The notes: generated from the sequence alone by a model not told the origin. A stretch of DNA of 64,000 nucleotides from Daedaleopsis sinensis (GCA_033807695.1 CM066307.1:1-64000), one strand, 5' to 3'; positions 11,767-23,076 are shown, counted from the stretch's first letter. Numbers and translations are program-made.

Positions 11767-14700
11767 CCGCGCCCGTCACGACGTCGAGGTCGTCAAGTTC
11801 GGAGTCTTCAGACTCATCGGTACCGTCTTCTTCGCTTTGTTCTGGCCCGGGCTCCAGGTCCTCGTCCGGGACGGTGAAAGCCCGCTCTGTAATACTCTTT
11901 AGCACATGCCACAGAAACGCCTCAATGAGAACTCACGCATGGAGAGCGACGACTCTACGAAGGCGGCGTGCATGAGAGCCTTGTCAAACGAGATGTTATT
12001 GAGGAAGACGTCGGACGACCGGCGGCCTATAAGTCGGTAGACGTGGACTTGCTTCGGCTGTGGTTGACGCCAGACGCGGCCAATGAGTTGCGAGTCTTCC
12101 TGTGCTGACCACAGCGTGTCCTGACCACGACAGTAAGTACACTAAGAAATAAGCGAGCAGTTCTGGAGGATGACGTACTGCGATAATCATAATATTCGCG
12201 CATGCGATGTTGAGACCGACCATGCCAACGCCGGATAACAGAAGTACTCTGCATGCGGGGTCTGTCTTGAAACGGAGCAGAGCCTCTGTGCGAGATTTCG
12301 TCGACTTCGAGCCATGGATCTCTGCAAACTGAATGCCGGCTTCTTCGAAAGCCTAAATAGGGCGGTGAGCACAGTTTATGATGCCCGGAGTCAGTATACT
12401 GACCTTCTTGACGATCCAGTTGTTTTTCGGAAAGGCCAGATACACTACAATGCGGTCGGGGCCGAGTTTCTCGTCTTGCACGATGGTCTGTACGGGTGAA
12501 GAGCCGTCCTCCCCAGGTACATAGTCCGGGTGCGTCGCGAGGGCGTTGGTGTCAGGATTTGACACGGTAAGAGGAGGAAGACCGGGGGCACTGAGGTGAT
12601 AAGAGACGAGGGAGAGAAGAGCGTTGATTTTCGTGGACGGATCGTCGACGTAGGGTGAATTGGCGGGCCACTCGACCTCACCCGCTGCAGCGAGGGAAGG
12701 GTGAAGCAGTGCCTGACGAATTCCGAGGTAGAAGGCCTGCAGAGAGATGGGTTAGTTGTGTTGAGTAGCCGACAACATGCTCTCCGCGGGAGCTTGGGGG
12801 GCAATCGCGTAAAGCTTGGCCGACGGTAAACACCAGCCATGACGCACGCGGTGCACGAGACAGTACAGCAGCACTCCGGATCCTGCGGAAAGGCCCCATT
12901 TCATAGCGAAGCTACCTGACTGAGAGGGCGGGAGGCGTGCTCTTGCGGCGAGCACACATTACTGCGACGTCTGAGACGTCCGCCGACTGCGCTAGCGCAG
13001 CGTGTCTTCAAGAAAATGCTGGAGGTATAAATCACCTCATATCTAGCGCGACGGTCGGTACATTTCGCGGGGCACTGAAATTGTACGAAACGGCCGTCGC
13101 AGACGTCCGTGGGCTGTACGGACAACTAGCCGGCTGACATTGCATGCCAAGGCCCAACTTACGAAGACGGACGTCGAAGACGTCCCCGTCCGCACTGGTC
13201 CCAGGTGAACTCCGACGGTGAGCTGCTCACAGGGTCGAGACAACTCACGAGGAATGGGGCATTGCACAAGTCCGTGCAGCCTACGGGAATCGAGAAGCGA
13301 ACGTGCACGGGCGTCGAAGACGTCCGCACCCTGCACCAATCCCGCGATGGAGCCAACGAGGGCCGCAACCACGTCATGAGAGACACGAACGTCGCGGACG
13401 TCCGCAGACTACACTCCAAGTGCTCACGAGCAGGAGATATTCGCGGGCCGGGCGCAGAGGGCGGTGTCGGCGGACCAAGCGGCTCATGTGAGAGGCGGAC
13501 GTCGCGGACGTCCGCAGACTACATGCCAGTGCTCACGGAATGGAAAGCTCCGTGAACCGGCCACATCGCAGAGGGCGGCGTCGGCGGACCTCACGCGAGA
13601 GGACGTCGCGGACGTCCGCAGACTACATGCCAGTGCTCACGGTAAGGAGAGCTCCGTGAGCCAGCCACATCGGAGAGGGCGGCGTCCGTGGATTAACCGG
13701 CTCACGCGAGAGGCGGACGTCGAGGACGTCCGGAGACTGTATGCCCGTGCTCACGGTGACACGGAGAACTGCGTGAGCCAGCCACATCGCAGAGGGCGGC
13801 GTCCCCGGACCAACAGGCTCACGCGAGAGGACGACGGCGTGGCCTTTGCAGGGGCGGCGCGAGTGGTGCGCCGTGGCACGGGGCACCACTCCCGTCACCC
13901 GGAGCAGTTAGATGATCGACGCTGATCCGCCCGGCGTAGAACGAGCTGTGCACCATCGGACGTCGTAGACGTCCCACCTGATGTACTTTGGCAGAGACCG
14001 AGTAGAACTGATGACTCACTTGTAGATTTTTTGTCGTCACCCCCTCGTTCGCGATCTCCTCTGCAAGGAGGTTTTGCACGCGGTGTTCCAGCAGAGTGAG
14101 CTCGAGGAGGAGCGGGTACTCGCGGTAACGCTCCAGCCCGGAAATGGGCCTCTTCAGCCAGTCGACGGAGTTGATGGTGCGCCGCACGAGGGTGTTCTTG
14201 AATCCTTTCCGGATGTCCTCAATCCAAGTGTTCAGGATGGTCTTGTAGTCCTCGCGGTCATCGGCACGACCGTTGTGGCCATTCACGAGGGCGCGGGCGA
14301 GCTTGATTTCACCCTCGCCCTCCTTGCGATTCTGTCGTTCCCGACGTACTTCGCGTTCCAACGCTTTCCGATGAACCTCCATGGTCGCGGATTTCTCGAT
14401 AAAGGTCCGCAAACCAAGGAACCTCCCGACATTGCACAGGTCCTGAGGGTTCTGACTATCAGCCACTGAGAGCGGAAGCATGAGTCGCTCTTACCTGGGG
14501 CGATGTCATGATCGGAGTAGCGGTCATCCCCACTGTCATCGCCGACCGGTGTCGCAGCTCGGTGCAGGCGAGGTTCGCTACATTGAGCGTCCGAATTTGA
14601 TGGGCCTCGTCGAGCAGGAAGATGCCATAATGGCGGTCTGAGCCAAAGAGCGTGGCCTTGTCGTCCGCGGTCTCGACGCGGTGGCGAGGCTCGAGGCGAT

Positions 14701-16673
14701 CTGTGCGGTTGATCGTAGACGGTGGTTTGAAGTACTGCTCCGCATCCGATCTCACCGCCTGCCAGAGAGTCAGCGTAGCTCACCATGAAGATCCTTGTAC
14801 TTACGGCAGTGCTCACGAGGAGGATGCGCTGATGCATCGGAGAGTCGATCAGGTCGTCCCAGATCTTCCAGTGTGCGGCGCGTCCAGCCGACGTGAACGC
14901 GCCATAGTACGGCACGACACTGAACCACCTCGGCTTGATGAACCGCTGGATCTCTGACAACCATTGTTGGATGAGGCCGACCGGGGCGACGATGATGTGG
15001 GGACGATCCGGGAGATTGCCACCCGGCCCGCCCGGGAACTTAGTGTCGCCTGTCGCACGAGATGAGCAACGGTCGACTGGCCACAGTTGCGAAGGTGGAT
15101 ATACATACGGAACATGCCAGGAAAGGAACCTTTCGTCTCTGTAGAAGAGTGGTACGCGAGGTACATGACGTACATCGCGATGAGCGCGAGGCCCTGTGGA
15201 GCAACAAGAGAGAATAAATATCTCATTCCCAATACGTATGTATATGTTCTAGTACCTGCGCCGTTTTGCCCACGCCGACCTCGTCCATGAGCAAGAGAGG
15301 CATCGCCTGCATCAGATTCTCAAGCATACGCAAGAGTCCAACCTTCTGGTGCCAATGGAGAACGAGGTCCTTGGCCTGGTCGCTTTCGAGAACCTTCTGA
15401 CCTTCGGGGGTCCATGGCGTGGTGAGACCGTCGGGGTCGGCTTTGGAGTTGAAACCGGGGATACGACCGTCCACAGCGAGTCCCAGGAGCTTGTCGACGA
15501 CTTCGATGGCGGAGTCAGAAAACTTCTCGGTCCCTTCGGCCCAGGCGATGTTCTCGTCCGCAGTGGGAAGCACGGCGTCGCGCGTGTCCTCGTCGGTCGC
15601 CGCGAGAGAGTCGTCGATGGCCTGGAGGACGGAATCGACGTTGTCGGCAGTTGGCAGTTGCGCGAGAGCCTCGCGGAGAAAGTTCGGGAGTTCTGGCAAC
15701 GAGTTAGTGCGACGCGCGGCCCAACTGTCTGTCACGTACTCGCGTTCATAATCGCCGTACCGCGTTTGAGCACGGTGGCCTGCATTGCGTCGAGTTGCTC
15801 CTTATACTCGGAGCAGCGCGCCTTGCGCATGTTGTCCTTGAAGAGCGACAGTCTGGCGAGGAGATTCTGCATGTCCCGCAGGTACTGACGGATGCGCGGG
15901 GGCGAACACTCGCCCTGTTGAAGCGCTGTAAAGACGTCAGAAGATATTTACAAGAGCATGTACTTTACATACCTGCGTACGATTGATCGACCTTTCCTTG
16001 GAGTGTTTTGACGGCTTTCATGCGGCCACGCAGCGTCTTGCGGTACCGGTTGAAGCTGAGCGCTGTGACGCGCTGCAGGAAACGGGATATCTCAGGGAGC
16101 GGGAGGGTGTCCTCGACGAGACTGTCCTTGCCGAACATGCGATTGGCCATCTCCGGGTACGCAAGGCCGACGACACAGTTGTCCATGCGACCGATCTACG
16201 GCACAGGTCAGTAAAAAAAACACGGTAAACAAAGCTGCTTGTAAACGCACCGAGTCCCCGGTCTTGCTAGCAGCCGCGAGGGCGTAGATATCGCGCTTGG
16301 CGGAGATCATACACTCGTCGATGATCACGTTCATACCCCACAGCTTCCACTGGGCGGTGAACCAGTCGGAGAGTGCTCGACGACCGTTCTCGTCGTACGG
16401 AGTACGGGCTTTGCACGGCGCGGCGAGGGCAAACTCTAGACGCGCGCGGTCGTCGGTGATGGCGACGTACCTCCTCACGTACGCCTTCACTGCGGCGTGT
16501 TCCTCCGGTTTCATGGCGGCAGTCTCGGGCGTCGACACGTCGGACCAGGGAGAGTGATCGCGGCCAGTTATGTCGATGAATTCGTCGTAGAACCACGGAG
16601 ACGGATTGTTGATAGGGTCAGGGCTCGACATAGCGAGGTCGAGCATAACGGTGATGATGGGCGGAGTAGGCAT
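11651..16673 (-). CDS. Subtelomeric SNF2-superfamily helicase/ATPase, copy 2, C-terminally truncated
   Basis: A paralog of helicase 1 with the same exon plan plus one extra intron directly after the Walker A motif. It encodes roughly 1,080 residues: an N-terminal region starting MPTPPIITVMLDLAMSS; LLMDEVGVGKTAQ (about 15270); APVGLIQQW (about 14970); DEAH (about 14600); MTATP; a 1,283-nt intron; VLLLSGVGMVGLNIACAN; and QLIGRVWRQPQ (about 12060). The C-terminal exon begins ITERAFTVPDEDLE, like helicase 1, but after DLDVVTGAA the homology ends at 11766 and the frame runs into the STR for about 37 more residues to a stop at 11651. The long basic tail of helicase 1 is therefore lost. The catalytic motifs look intact, so it may still be active. 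Confidence 0.83.
12737..14019 (-). other. Oversized intron of helicase 2 with a GACGTC minisatellite
   Basis: The donor GTGAGT (14019-14014) follows GVTTKNLQ, and the acceptor CTGCAG precedes AFYLGIRQ, the same codon boundary as in helicase 1. Inside, five perfect 17-bp palindromes (13169, 13497, 13601, 13715, 13958) and several near copies are present. From about 13380 to 13830 they are embedded in a degenerate tandem unit of about 104-114 bp containing CAGACTACATGCCAGTGCTC and GCCACATCGCAGAGGGCGG. Confidence 0.8.
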
Positions 16674-16735
16674 GACGGGCGTGCGCGATGTGGGTTCCAG
16701 GGGAATTGAGGTGCTCCCCCGCCATGAGCACCCTC

Positions 16736-16741
16736 TATATA
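16736..16741 (-). promoter_or_regulatory. TATA box of helicase 2
   Basis: TATATA on the minus strand lies 63 bp before the start codon at 16673, matching the helicase 1 promoter layout. Confidence 0.65.
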
Positions 16742-18987
16742 CGCTCCGGGAGGTGAAAATTGACAACGTCTCTCCACCTCGGTGGCGTTCGCCGATCGTG
16801 TTAGCGCATGCGGTAGTGATGTCTATGCAATTAATGAGACTGTTTCTACGCCACAAACCAGCGGATTGGCTTACCTGACGAGAGCGGGAGGGTGAACACT
16901 AATACCGACTGCTGTGTTAGACCATAGCCGCCTCGTCGCCAATCGCAGCGAGCCCTAATACAGACCCGCGCCGTGCGATATGACCCAATGCGGAGGGTGG
17001 TGTGGACCACGCGGCGCCGGAGTCGAGGGCGCGTACGTTCAAGCGGGTTGTTGCCTACATCACCCCTGTTAGTTCAACCGGAACCAATGGCCACCTATAC
17101 CGGACGTACGGGTAAAACTCGATCGCCGCGGTGGCGTCCCGAGGTCTGCACAGGAGAGATCATCGGAACGGTTTCTGCAGTGACAGCGTTCAGTAGTGCG
17201 CAACTAGAAGAAGACTCATGCACGTACCGGACGCTTGGCGTCAGGGTGCGTTCGCGAATGATTGATCCGGTAAGCTTTTGCGGTCCTCGGTGCCTGATTT
17301 TGAACTCGTCAGTTGAGTAGCCGATTGCCTGATCGCCAGATCCATGACGTACGGAATCCACGTACGGAATCCACTTCGGATAACGATCTTGACTGGTCTG
17401 TCTCCCCAGAGGTCGCCAAAGCGAGTGCATTGATAGACTCTCCACACGTCTCGTGTCCATCTGCAACTTGAAGTTGTTAGATCACGCTCACGCCTGCACG
17501 GACAGTAGCAATCGTACCGAGAACTTACGCGTAAAGTCCAAGCTGCAAAGGTGAAAGAGTGTCAGTGACCACATACTCACGTACGAGTGCAAATCTTACC
17601 TCTGAACATGGCTGAATCCTGGTTCTCATTGAGCTTGGTGGAGGGGAGAGGACCGAGGCAGACTGCATGCAAAACGAAGACGCGTCCCACAATTGTCAAG
17701 ACCACGTGATCGCGAAACGCCCGAACCCTAGGTATTTGGCGTTCACGCGCCCTCCAATCCCCCTTGCCACTACCTTTCAATCGCATCCTTTCATCCACAC
17801 CAAATCTGCCTACCTCATCTCGCCCCGGAGACCCATCTCGACGATCCAACTTCCGATTGAACGTCGATCCGATCTCGGATCTCAGCTCGAGCGGTTCAGG
17901 TGCCGCCGTTCCGCGTCTAGTTCTGCCGGACGTCAATCGTCGAGAGAGGGTTGCCCACTGCGCTTTGTGGTGAGGGCGTACTCTATAGCGTAGGAGGACA
18001 ACGGGGACGAGGTGGAAGGTTATTGAGGTGAGTACTCCGCCCTCAATGCGAGTCAACCGCGCCGTAGTCGGACTCCGTACCCCACTAACACAACCTCTGG
18101 GCCCCACTTGTGCGCATCCTCCACAGATATCGTCCCTCTAGCAAAAATAGGACGTCCCGGACGCCCGCCGCCCGCCGTACTCCTCGTGCAATCTCACAGT
18201 ACCCCGTCCCTCTGCCCGTCCCACCGCTCGCCCTGTTAGGAGCACCGCCTTCCAAGCACCTCACCAACCCTCGCGACCTCGGACGCAGCTATATGGACGA
18301 CCCCGATGCCTTCATTTGGTGGCCCACCACCGCGCTTCGCGTCATGCGGACGTCCGCGACGCCTGTCGGCGTGCTCGCGTCTCTCCCGCTTTGCTCTTCC
18401 TTTCGACCGAACGTCCAGGACGTCCGAGTCGCGTGGTGCGGCTACTCCTGGCTACATCCACCTCGACCGCGTCCCGCCCACATCACTCCTTGCGATCCGT
18501 GCGTTCCTAGCGTGGACACCGCCTGGTCGTCGTACCCTTCGCCTTTCGCCACCATGACCACCCACTTCGCGTTGCATCTCACGCGCGGCTCGGTCGTGAA
18601 GGCTGCCAACTGGCCTTCCTTCCATCTCCGCTACGCTCTCTAATGCCGGCTCACCCGTCGTCGTGGACGTCGCGTTGGTCTCGGTCTTAGTCTCGCTGTC
18701 CCCAGTCGCCGCCTCGTCGCCCAACAACTCTAACATCCCCTCGCTCTCCGTTTTGCATTACGACTTCGTGTCACTCCAAGTCCTCGTGTGTCTCTCCACA
18801 GTTTCGCTCTTTGTGTCCGTGTTCCACCTTCTCCTTCATAAAGTACGCCCATCGAATTACGCAATTGACGTTCTACTAACACCTTCCCTAAGCAGCTCCT
18901 ATCCTTCTCCTCCCAACATCGTCTCCTTCGCGCGGGCCCAGCTTCCCCGTTCGCCTATTGGACGTAGCGGCCGACCACCCCCCTGCG
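16742..18987. other. Intergenic region between helicase 2 and gene B
   Basis: No gene is supported. From about 18100 to 18990 the sequence resembles the GC-rich downstream flanks of genes A and C. It carries GACGTC half-sites or degenerate pairs near 18150, 18350, 18410 and 18665. Minus-strand frames there are Ser/Thr/Glu-rich (for example one starting MLELLGDEAATGDSE near 18736) and could be a lost tail of gene B. Confidence 0.4.
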
Positions 18988-19676
18988 TTACATCCCCGCG
19001 CTGCCCCCCCGACATCCTACCCCCTCCTGAACACCACACCGCCTCGTCTCACGGCGTCGTGGGTCCTCCACTTGCGCTGTGGCGGGCTCTCCGACATCTT
19101 CCGCCGAGTCCGTCGGCGTCGCAGACGTCCCCTTATGCACAGTCTCCGAGTACGTGCTCGTCGCGTCCATGGCCGTCGAAGACATTTGCAGGCAGCGCTC
19201 GTCTTTGAGAGTCGCACATGGCTCAAAGACGAGCTCAGATAACGGTCCATCCTCCCCGCGTGTCGTGTGCGGCACGATATCGTTTACCGCGCGTTCCGCG
19301 TCCGGCGTCCCAGCTCTTGCGAGCTCGTCCTCGTCGTGACCTTCCCCTTCTGAGTCTGAGATCGTCTCTGTAGCCTGATCAGTTGCCTGTATCCATGTCG
19401 ACAGTTACCATAGAATGCTCACTCAGTGACGGCAGACTTGAGCCGTCGCTATCGTCTTCCGTCTCAGTGCTGCGGCAAGCCTCGCGTTCCCGTGTGATGT
19501 CCCCACGACGTGTAAATCCACCACGTACAGCTCGTAGCCACTCGTGTAGGGCTCGGTTGAATTCCTCTAGAGATCTAGATTGTTAGCGTGAAACTACACA
19601 GCAACGCGAGCAACTATGCACACATACCTTTATCATTTTGCACAGTATCGCGATATTTACGGCGAAAATCGTTCAT
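18988..19676 (-). CDS. Gene B: short helicase-fragment-related protein with acidic tail
   Basis: The start MNDFRRKYRDTVQNDK (19676) follows a TATAAG box and an untranslated VIIAPI-coding remnant equivalent to the first exon of genes A and C. Splicing gives SLEEFNRALHEWLRAVRGGF, similar in position and pattern to the WMTEIRQGY segment of gene A. It then continues through SLPSL into TISDSEGEGHDEDELARAGTPD, the same junction (SL followed by an xISDSE acidic block) as gene C. The tail, to the stop at 18988, is rich in Ser, Thr, Glu and Ala. There are no catalytic motifs and no function is assigned. Confidence 0.45.
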
Positions 19677-20544
19677 CCTGGCGATAGGCGCAATGATTAC
19701 ACGAGGGGGAGGGGAAGGCCCCAGTACTACTTATACCGATTGACCGACGACCGCTTGGCGCCCCTATAACCCTGGAGTTTAAAATTTCCGTAGCATCAGA
19801 ATTCCCGCAGCGGATGAAAGACTCGACGCGCAACCGTGACTTCCATCTGCGCGAGCTGAACCTGTGCGCTCCACATCGCCGTGTGCGGCGTTCTGCATCC
19901 ATTGCTTGTAGTGGCGGCGGGACCGACGGGACCTGCGGGAGTGATCGACATCAAATATATGAATTGATCTACGCTCTGAATACAGCCACGCGCCCCGCTA
20001 GCTTGTACTTAACACCTAGTGCCGAACAGCCTGTCTGATTGCTACTAGTACTTAGTCACGACTCCGGCGTCGCGTGGCGGGTCCAAGGAAGATAGGTGTG
20101 ACACGCGATAAGTTGCAACATCTAAATTGATAATGAACTGTGAGCCACCTCCTATGATACAATGCGCATGACGTACCGAAAGTCTTATCATGCACTGCCC
20201 GGAGGACGGGGATGTCTCAGACAGTCGGGCGGGTCTCCTCAATACGCCACCTGGATGGATGTGTCGCGATTCCGGACGCAAGGTTTAGGATTGCGGAAAC
20301 GGGCCCTAGTAACATGCAAGGCTGGCCGACGCAGAAGGAGGCATATCAGCCATAATGCGGCGTCACTAGTTCATTAATGCTTACCTCGCCGATACGCAAT
20401 ATGAAGTCTTGAATGTCGTTGAGCAATGGAGAGACAAGTGAGAGAGCGCGACTGTTGTTCAAAGACCGGGGTAACACACGTGACCGCCGCTCCCACATGC
20501 CGTCGACTTGAATTGGCCATCCTTGCGCACTTAGCCGCCCTTTC
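19677..20544. other. Gene B promoter and non-coding spacer
   Basis: TATAAG at 19730-19735 (minus strand) precedes gene B. Just downstream of the box is a frame reading PRVIIAPIARM, a remnant of the APVGLL exon seen in genes A and C. Nothing recognisable lies between 19950 and 20544. Confidence 0.45.
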
Positions 20545-22150
20545 ACGCTCTAACCACCATCTCGCTTACCCTCCACGATCGTACTACGCTTGTGCTCCAC
20601 TGTATCTTCTGTCCGCACCATTCGGCGACCTCGAGACCAATCCTCGCAACGCTCGATCTCGCTCCCCGTCCCGCAGCTTCAACCATCGTCCGCCTTACCG
20701 TCCTGCACACGGCATGGCACGGCCTTGTGAGGAGTTGATTCCGCTGGTATCTATCCGGTCGCATACTAACCTCACCAGGCCTGTAGGCTCTCGGTGGACG
20801 TGCGACTCGCATGAGAAAACAGACTGAGCTAAGTGTCCGAGTCGTTACCCCCTACGCCCTCGCCTACGCAAGTCTTGTGTCATCAATCCTCCACTGCGTC
20901 CACTCTGAACCCAAACGTCCACGACGTTTGCGGTCGTCCGGCAGCCACGTCTCGCTTTCCGTCCCCTGTCCTCACACAATCCCGACGTATCAGACGTCCC
21001 CGCCCACGCAGAATGAACACGCCGCTCTTCCCGTTTCTATTCTCGTCGCGCTCACTCCCCATTCCGCTCCCGTTCTCGCCTGCGAACGTAGTGAATGTCC
21101 AACTCCCGGCTGCGCTCTCGCTCTCACTACAGGACGTCGAGGATGTCCCGCTGCCCGCGTCGTCCTCAGCGTTGTGGCCCAACCTGTCGCTTGCCCCGCT
21201 GTCCTCGGTTGAGGACGTCGAGGACGTCGTACCGCTCCCCGCCGGCTCCTCCGCTTTGCCCGCATCCGCCGCATCGCGTCCCGCCTCGCCTCCAGACGTC
21301 GACGACGCCGCCAGCCTCACCGCCTTTCACCCGGCCGCCGTATTGTGTTCCCCATGGAACGAGCACACCGAAGACGTTGCCTTACCCTCCGACTGCCCAT
21401 CCGATATGCTCCCGGATGACCCCTCGTCATCCGCATCCAACTCGGAAGTCCACGACGCCGTCTCGCCGATCTCCAATTCCGTGGACGCTCCAGCGCCTTG
21501 CGACTTTCTGTCTGATATCGTGGACCCCGTCTCCACTTCCGAACCCTTAGTTATCACATCGCCCCTCGGACGCCACTGCTGTCGTCCCGCCGTCGTCGCC
21601 ACATGTAAAAACATACTGGTGCACGACCTCCACATCGTCGTAAGCCCCTCATTTCTTCTGATTACGCTGATAGTACTAACTGCTCGCGTAGATTTACGGT
21701 TGCCACTGCTGCTGTCCGCGCCGGCTGGCCCGCTCATGTGCGTCCGCTGCCCAGCGGACGTCGTGGACGTCCGCCTCCGCAGCACTCCGCCCCGCCGAAC
21801 CTCCCCTGTACCCCTCGCACTGCCGTCGCCCACTGGACGTCGTGGACGTCCGCCTCCGCAGCACTCCGCCCCGACAGAACCTCCCCTGTACCCCTCGCAC
21901 TGCCGTCGCCCACTGGACGTCGTGGACGTCCGCCTCCGCAGCACTCCGCCCCGACAGAACCTCCCCTGTACCCCTCGCACTGCCGTCGCCCACTGGACGT
22001 CGTGGACGTCCGCCTCCGCAGCACTCCGCCCCGACAGAACCTCCCCTGTACCCCTCGCACTGCCGTCGCCCACTGGACGTCGTGGACGTCCGCTTCCGCA
22101 GCACTCCGCCCCTACAGAACCTCCGGGCCTCCACCCCTCGCCGCCACGTC
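20545..22150. other. Gene C downstream region rich in GACGTC motifs
   Basis: This is the counterpart of 8555-9924. It starts with the shared CTCTAACCACCATCTC sequence. It has paired GACGTC motifs near 20920, 20985, 21133, 21215 and 21295, then the 80-bp array at 21750-22115. Minus-strand frames read as Ser/Thr-rich peptides. Whether they are spliced to gene C is unknown. Confidence 0.45.
21750..22115. repeat. 80-bp tandem array, one palindrome per unit
   Basis: Five units carry the perfect palindrome GGACGTCGTGGACGTCC at 21756, 21835, 21915, 21995 and 22075. Spacing is 79, 80, 80 and 80 bp. The intervening sequence (CTCCGCAGCACTCCGCCCC, then CCTCCCCTGTACCCCTCG) is nearly invariant, so the expansion is recent. 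The 80-bp unit is not a multiple of three, so each unit shifts the reading frame, which argues against a coding role. Confidence 0.93.
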
Positions 22151-23076
22151 TCATGCCAATCCCTCGTGGACGACGGCCGCGCCGACAGTGAGGTCTTCGA
22201 TGACCTTCGCGATGGCCGCAATGTCTGCCACTGTCGACTCGGAGGAGGACGTGTACCCCTTGTCTGGCGTCGTGGATGTTTGAGTGTTGTCGGTGGCCGT
22301 CACAGCGGGTGTGCGAGCGTCGCGCTGCAACACGTCGCGGGCCGTCGCCGACGCCCGAGTAGAGGCTATCGAAGGCTGGATGCTCGTGCCCGTTCCGTCC
22401 GCCGGCGTCGTGGACGTCCATGTGTCGACCTCGCCAGGCAAGTTGGACGTGCAACCCTCGCGCTGCTCTCCGCCGACGGCCGTCTCCGACGTCCAAGCGG
22501 TTGGCTCGGCGCCGGACCTCAACGGAAGCGCCGCTGCCTCCTCGAGCGTCATGGAGGGCGCGAACTCGGGCACTCCATGCAAGAAGGCCCAGATGCGCAG
22601 GAGGGCCTCGTCCGTGAGACCGCTCTCCGCCCTTTCGCATGCCTCCGTGCTCTCGGCGGCCCCCGTGCCTTGCTCGTCGCCTTCGTCCTCCTCCGAATCC
22701 GAGATAGATACTGTAGAATCCACAGATAGTTAGTCGTATCACTGTTATAAGAACCGCAGCGACACTTACCAAGTGATGGCATATCCGAGCACTCACTTGC
22801 GTTGTCCGTTTCCGTGACACCGCCGGCAGTCTGTGTGACAGCCCAAGCCCCCCAGAAGTTGTCGTCGTCTATGAACTTCGGTAAGTAGAGCATGCAGTAG
22901 CCAGACCAATACGCACCTCTGCTATTTATGCTGGCATGCAGCATTGCTTGCCTCATCCCGAGGTAGAATGCCGAAAGCTTTCTGACTGGGGGTGGATCTA
23001 TGTTCTCCGCCATCTGTTCGAGAAGTCCGACAGGTGCTGTCACGAGGGGGGGGAGGGGGAGGGGAAGGGGAGACAT
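22151..23076 (-). CDS. Gene C: helicase-fragment protein with acidic tail
   Basis: The ATG at 23076 lies about 35 bp below a TATATA box. The first exon reads MSPLPLPLPPLVTAPVGLL, then KLSAFYLGMRQAMLHASIN. These match two separate parts of the SNF2 genes: APVGLI from the first lobe, and AFYLGIRQALLH from the exon after the long intron. It continues to NASECSDMPSL, and a second exon (from about 22705) gives SISDSEEDEGDEQG and a Ser/Thr/Glu-rich tail ending at 22151. Gene C is thus a chimera of non-adjacent helicase pieces with an unrelated acidic tail shared with genes A and B. It lacks ATPase motifs, and its function is unknown. Confidence 0.5.

Larger units (their letters stand above)
603..22091. 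repeat. Dispersed 17-bp palindrome GGACGTC-NNN-GACGTCC
   Basis: Perfect copies were read at 603-619, 960-976, 4316-4332, 8979-8995, 9623-9639, 13169-13185, 13497-13513, 13601-13617, 13715-13731, 13958-13974, 21756-21772, 21835-21851, 21915-21931, 21995-22011 and 22075-22091. Many one-mismatch copies lie between them, for example 4410-4426, 13313-13329 and near 22405. The seven-base arms are reverse complements and the three-base spacer varies (GCG, CAA, GCA, CGC, GAA, GAG, GTA, GTG). Copies sit in introns, downstream flanks and possible coding tails. None was seen from 24 to 64 kb. The function is unknown. Confidence 0.85.

Noticed and set aside
13380..13830. CRISPR-like array
   Set aside because: The units are degenerate, about 104-114 bp long, and lie in a eukaryotic intron; spacers and repeats are not distinguishable as in CRISPR.
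20833..22191. A 452-codon plus-strand frame
   Set aside because: Repetitive DVVDV/TSWTS-like peptides come from the GACGTC motif itself, and the array breaks frame every unit. No domain or start context supports it.
21327..22820. A 497-codon minus-strand frame across the 80-bp array
   Set aside because: It runs through the array because all frames there are open in GC-rich DNA. Its reading is a shifted version of the gene C second exon.
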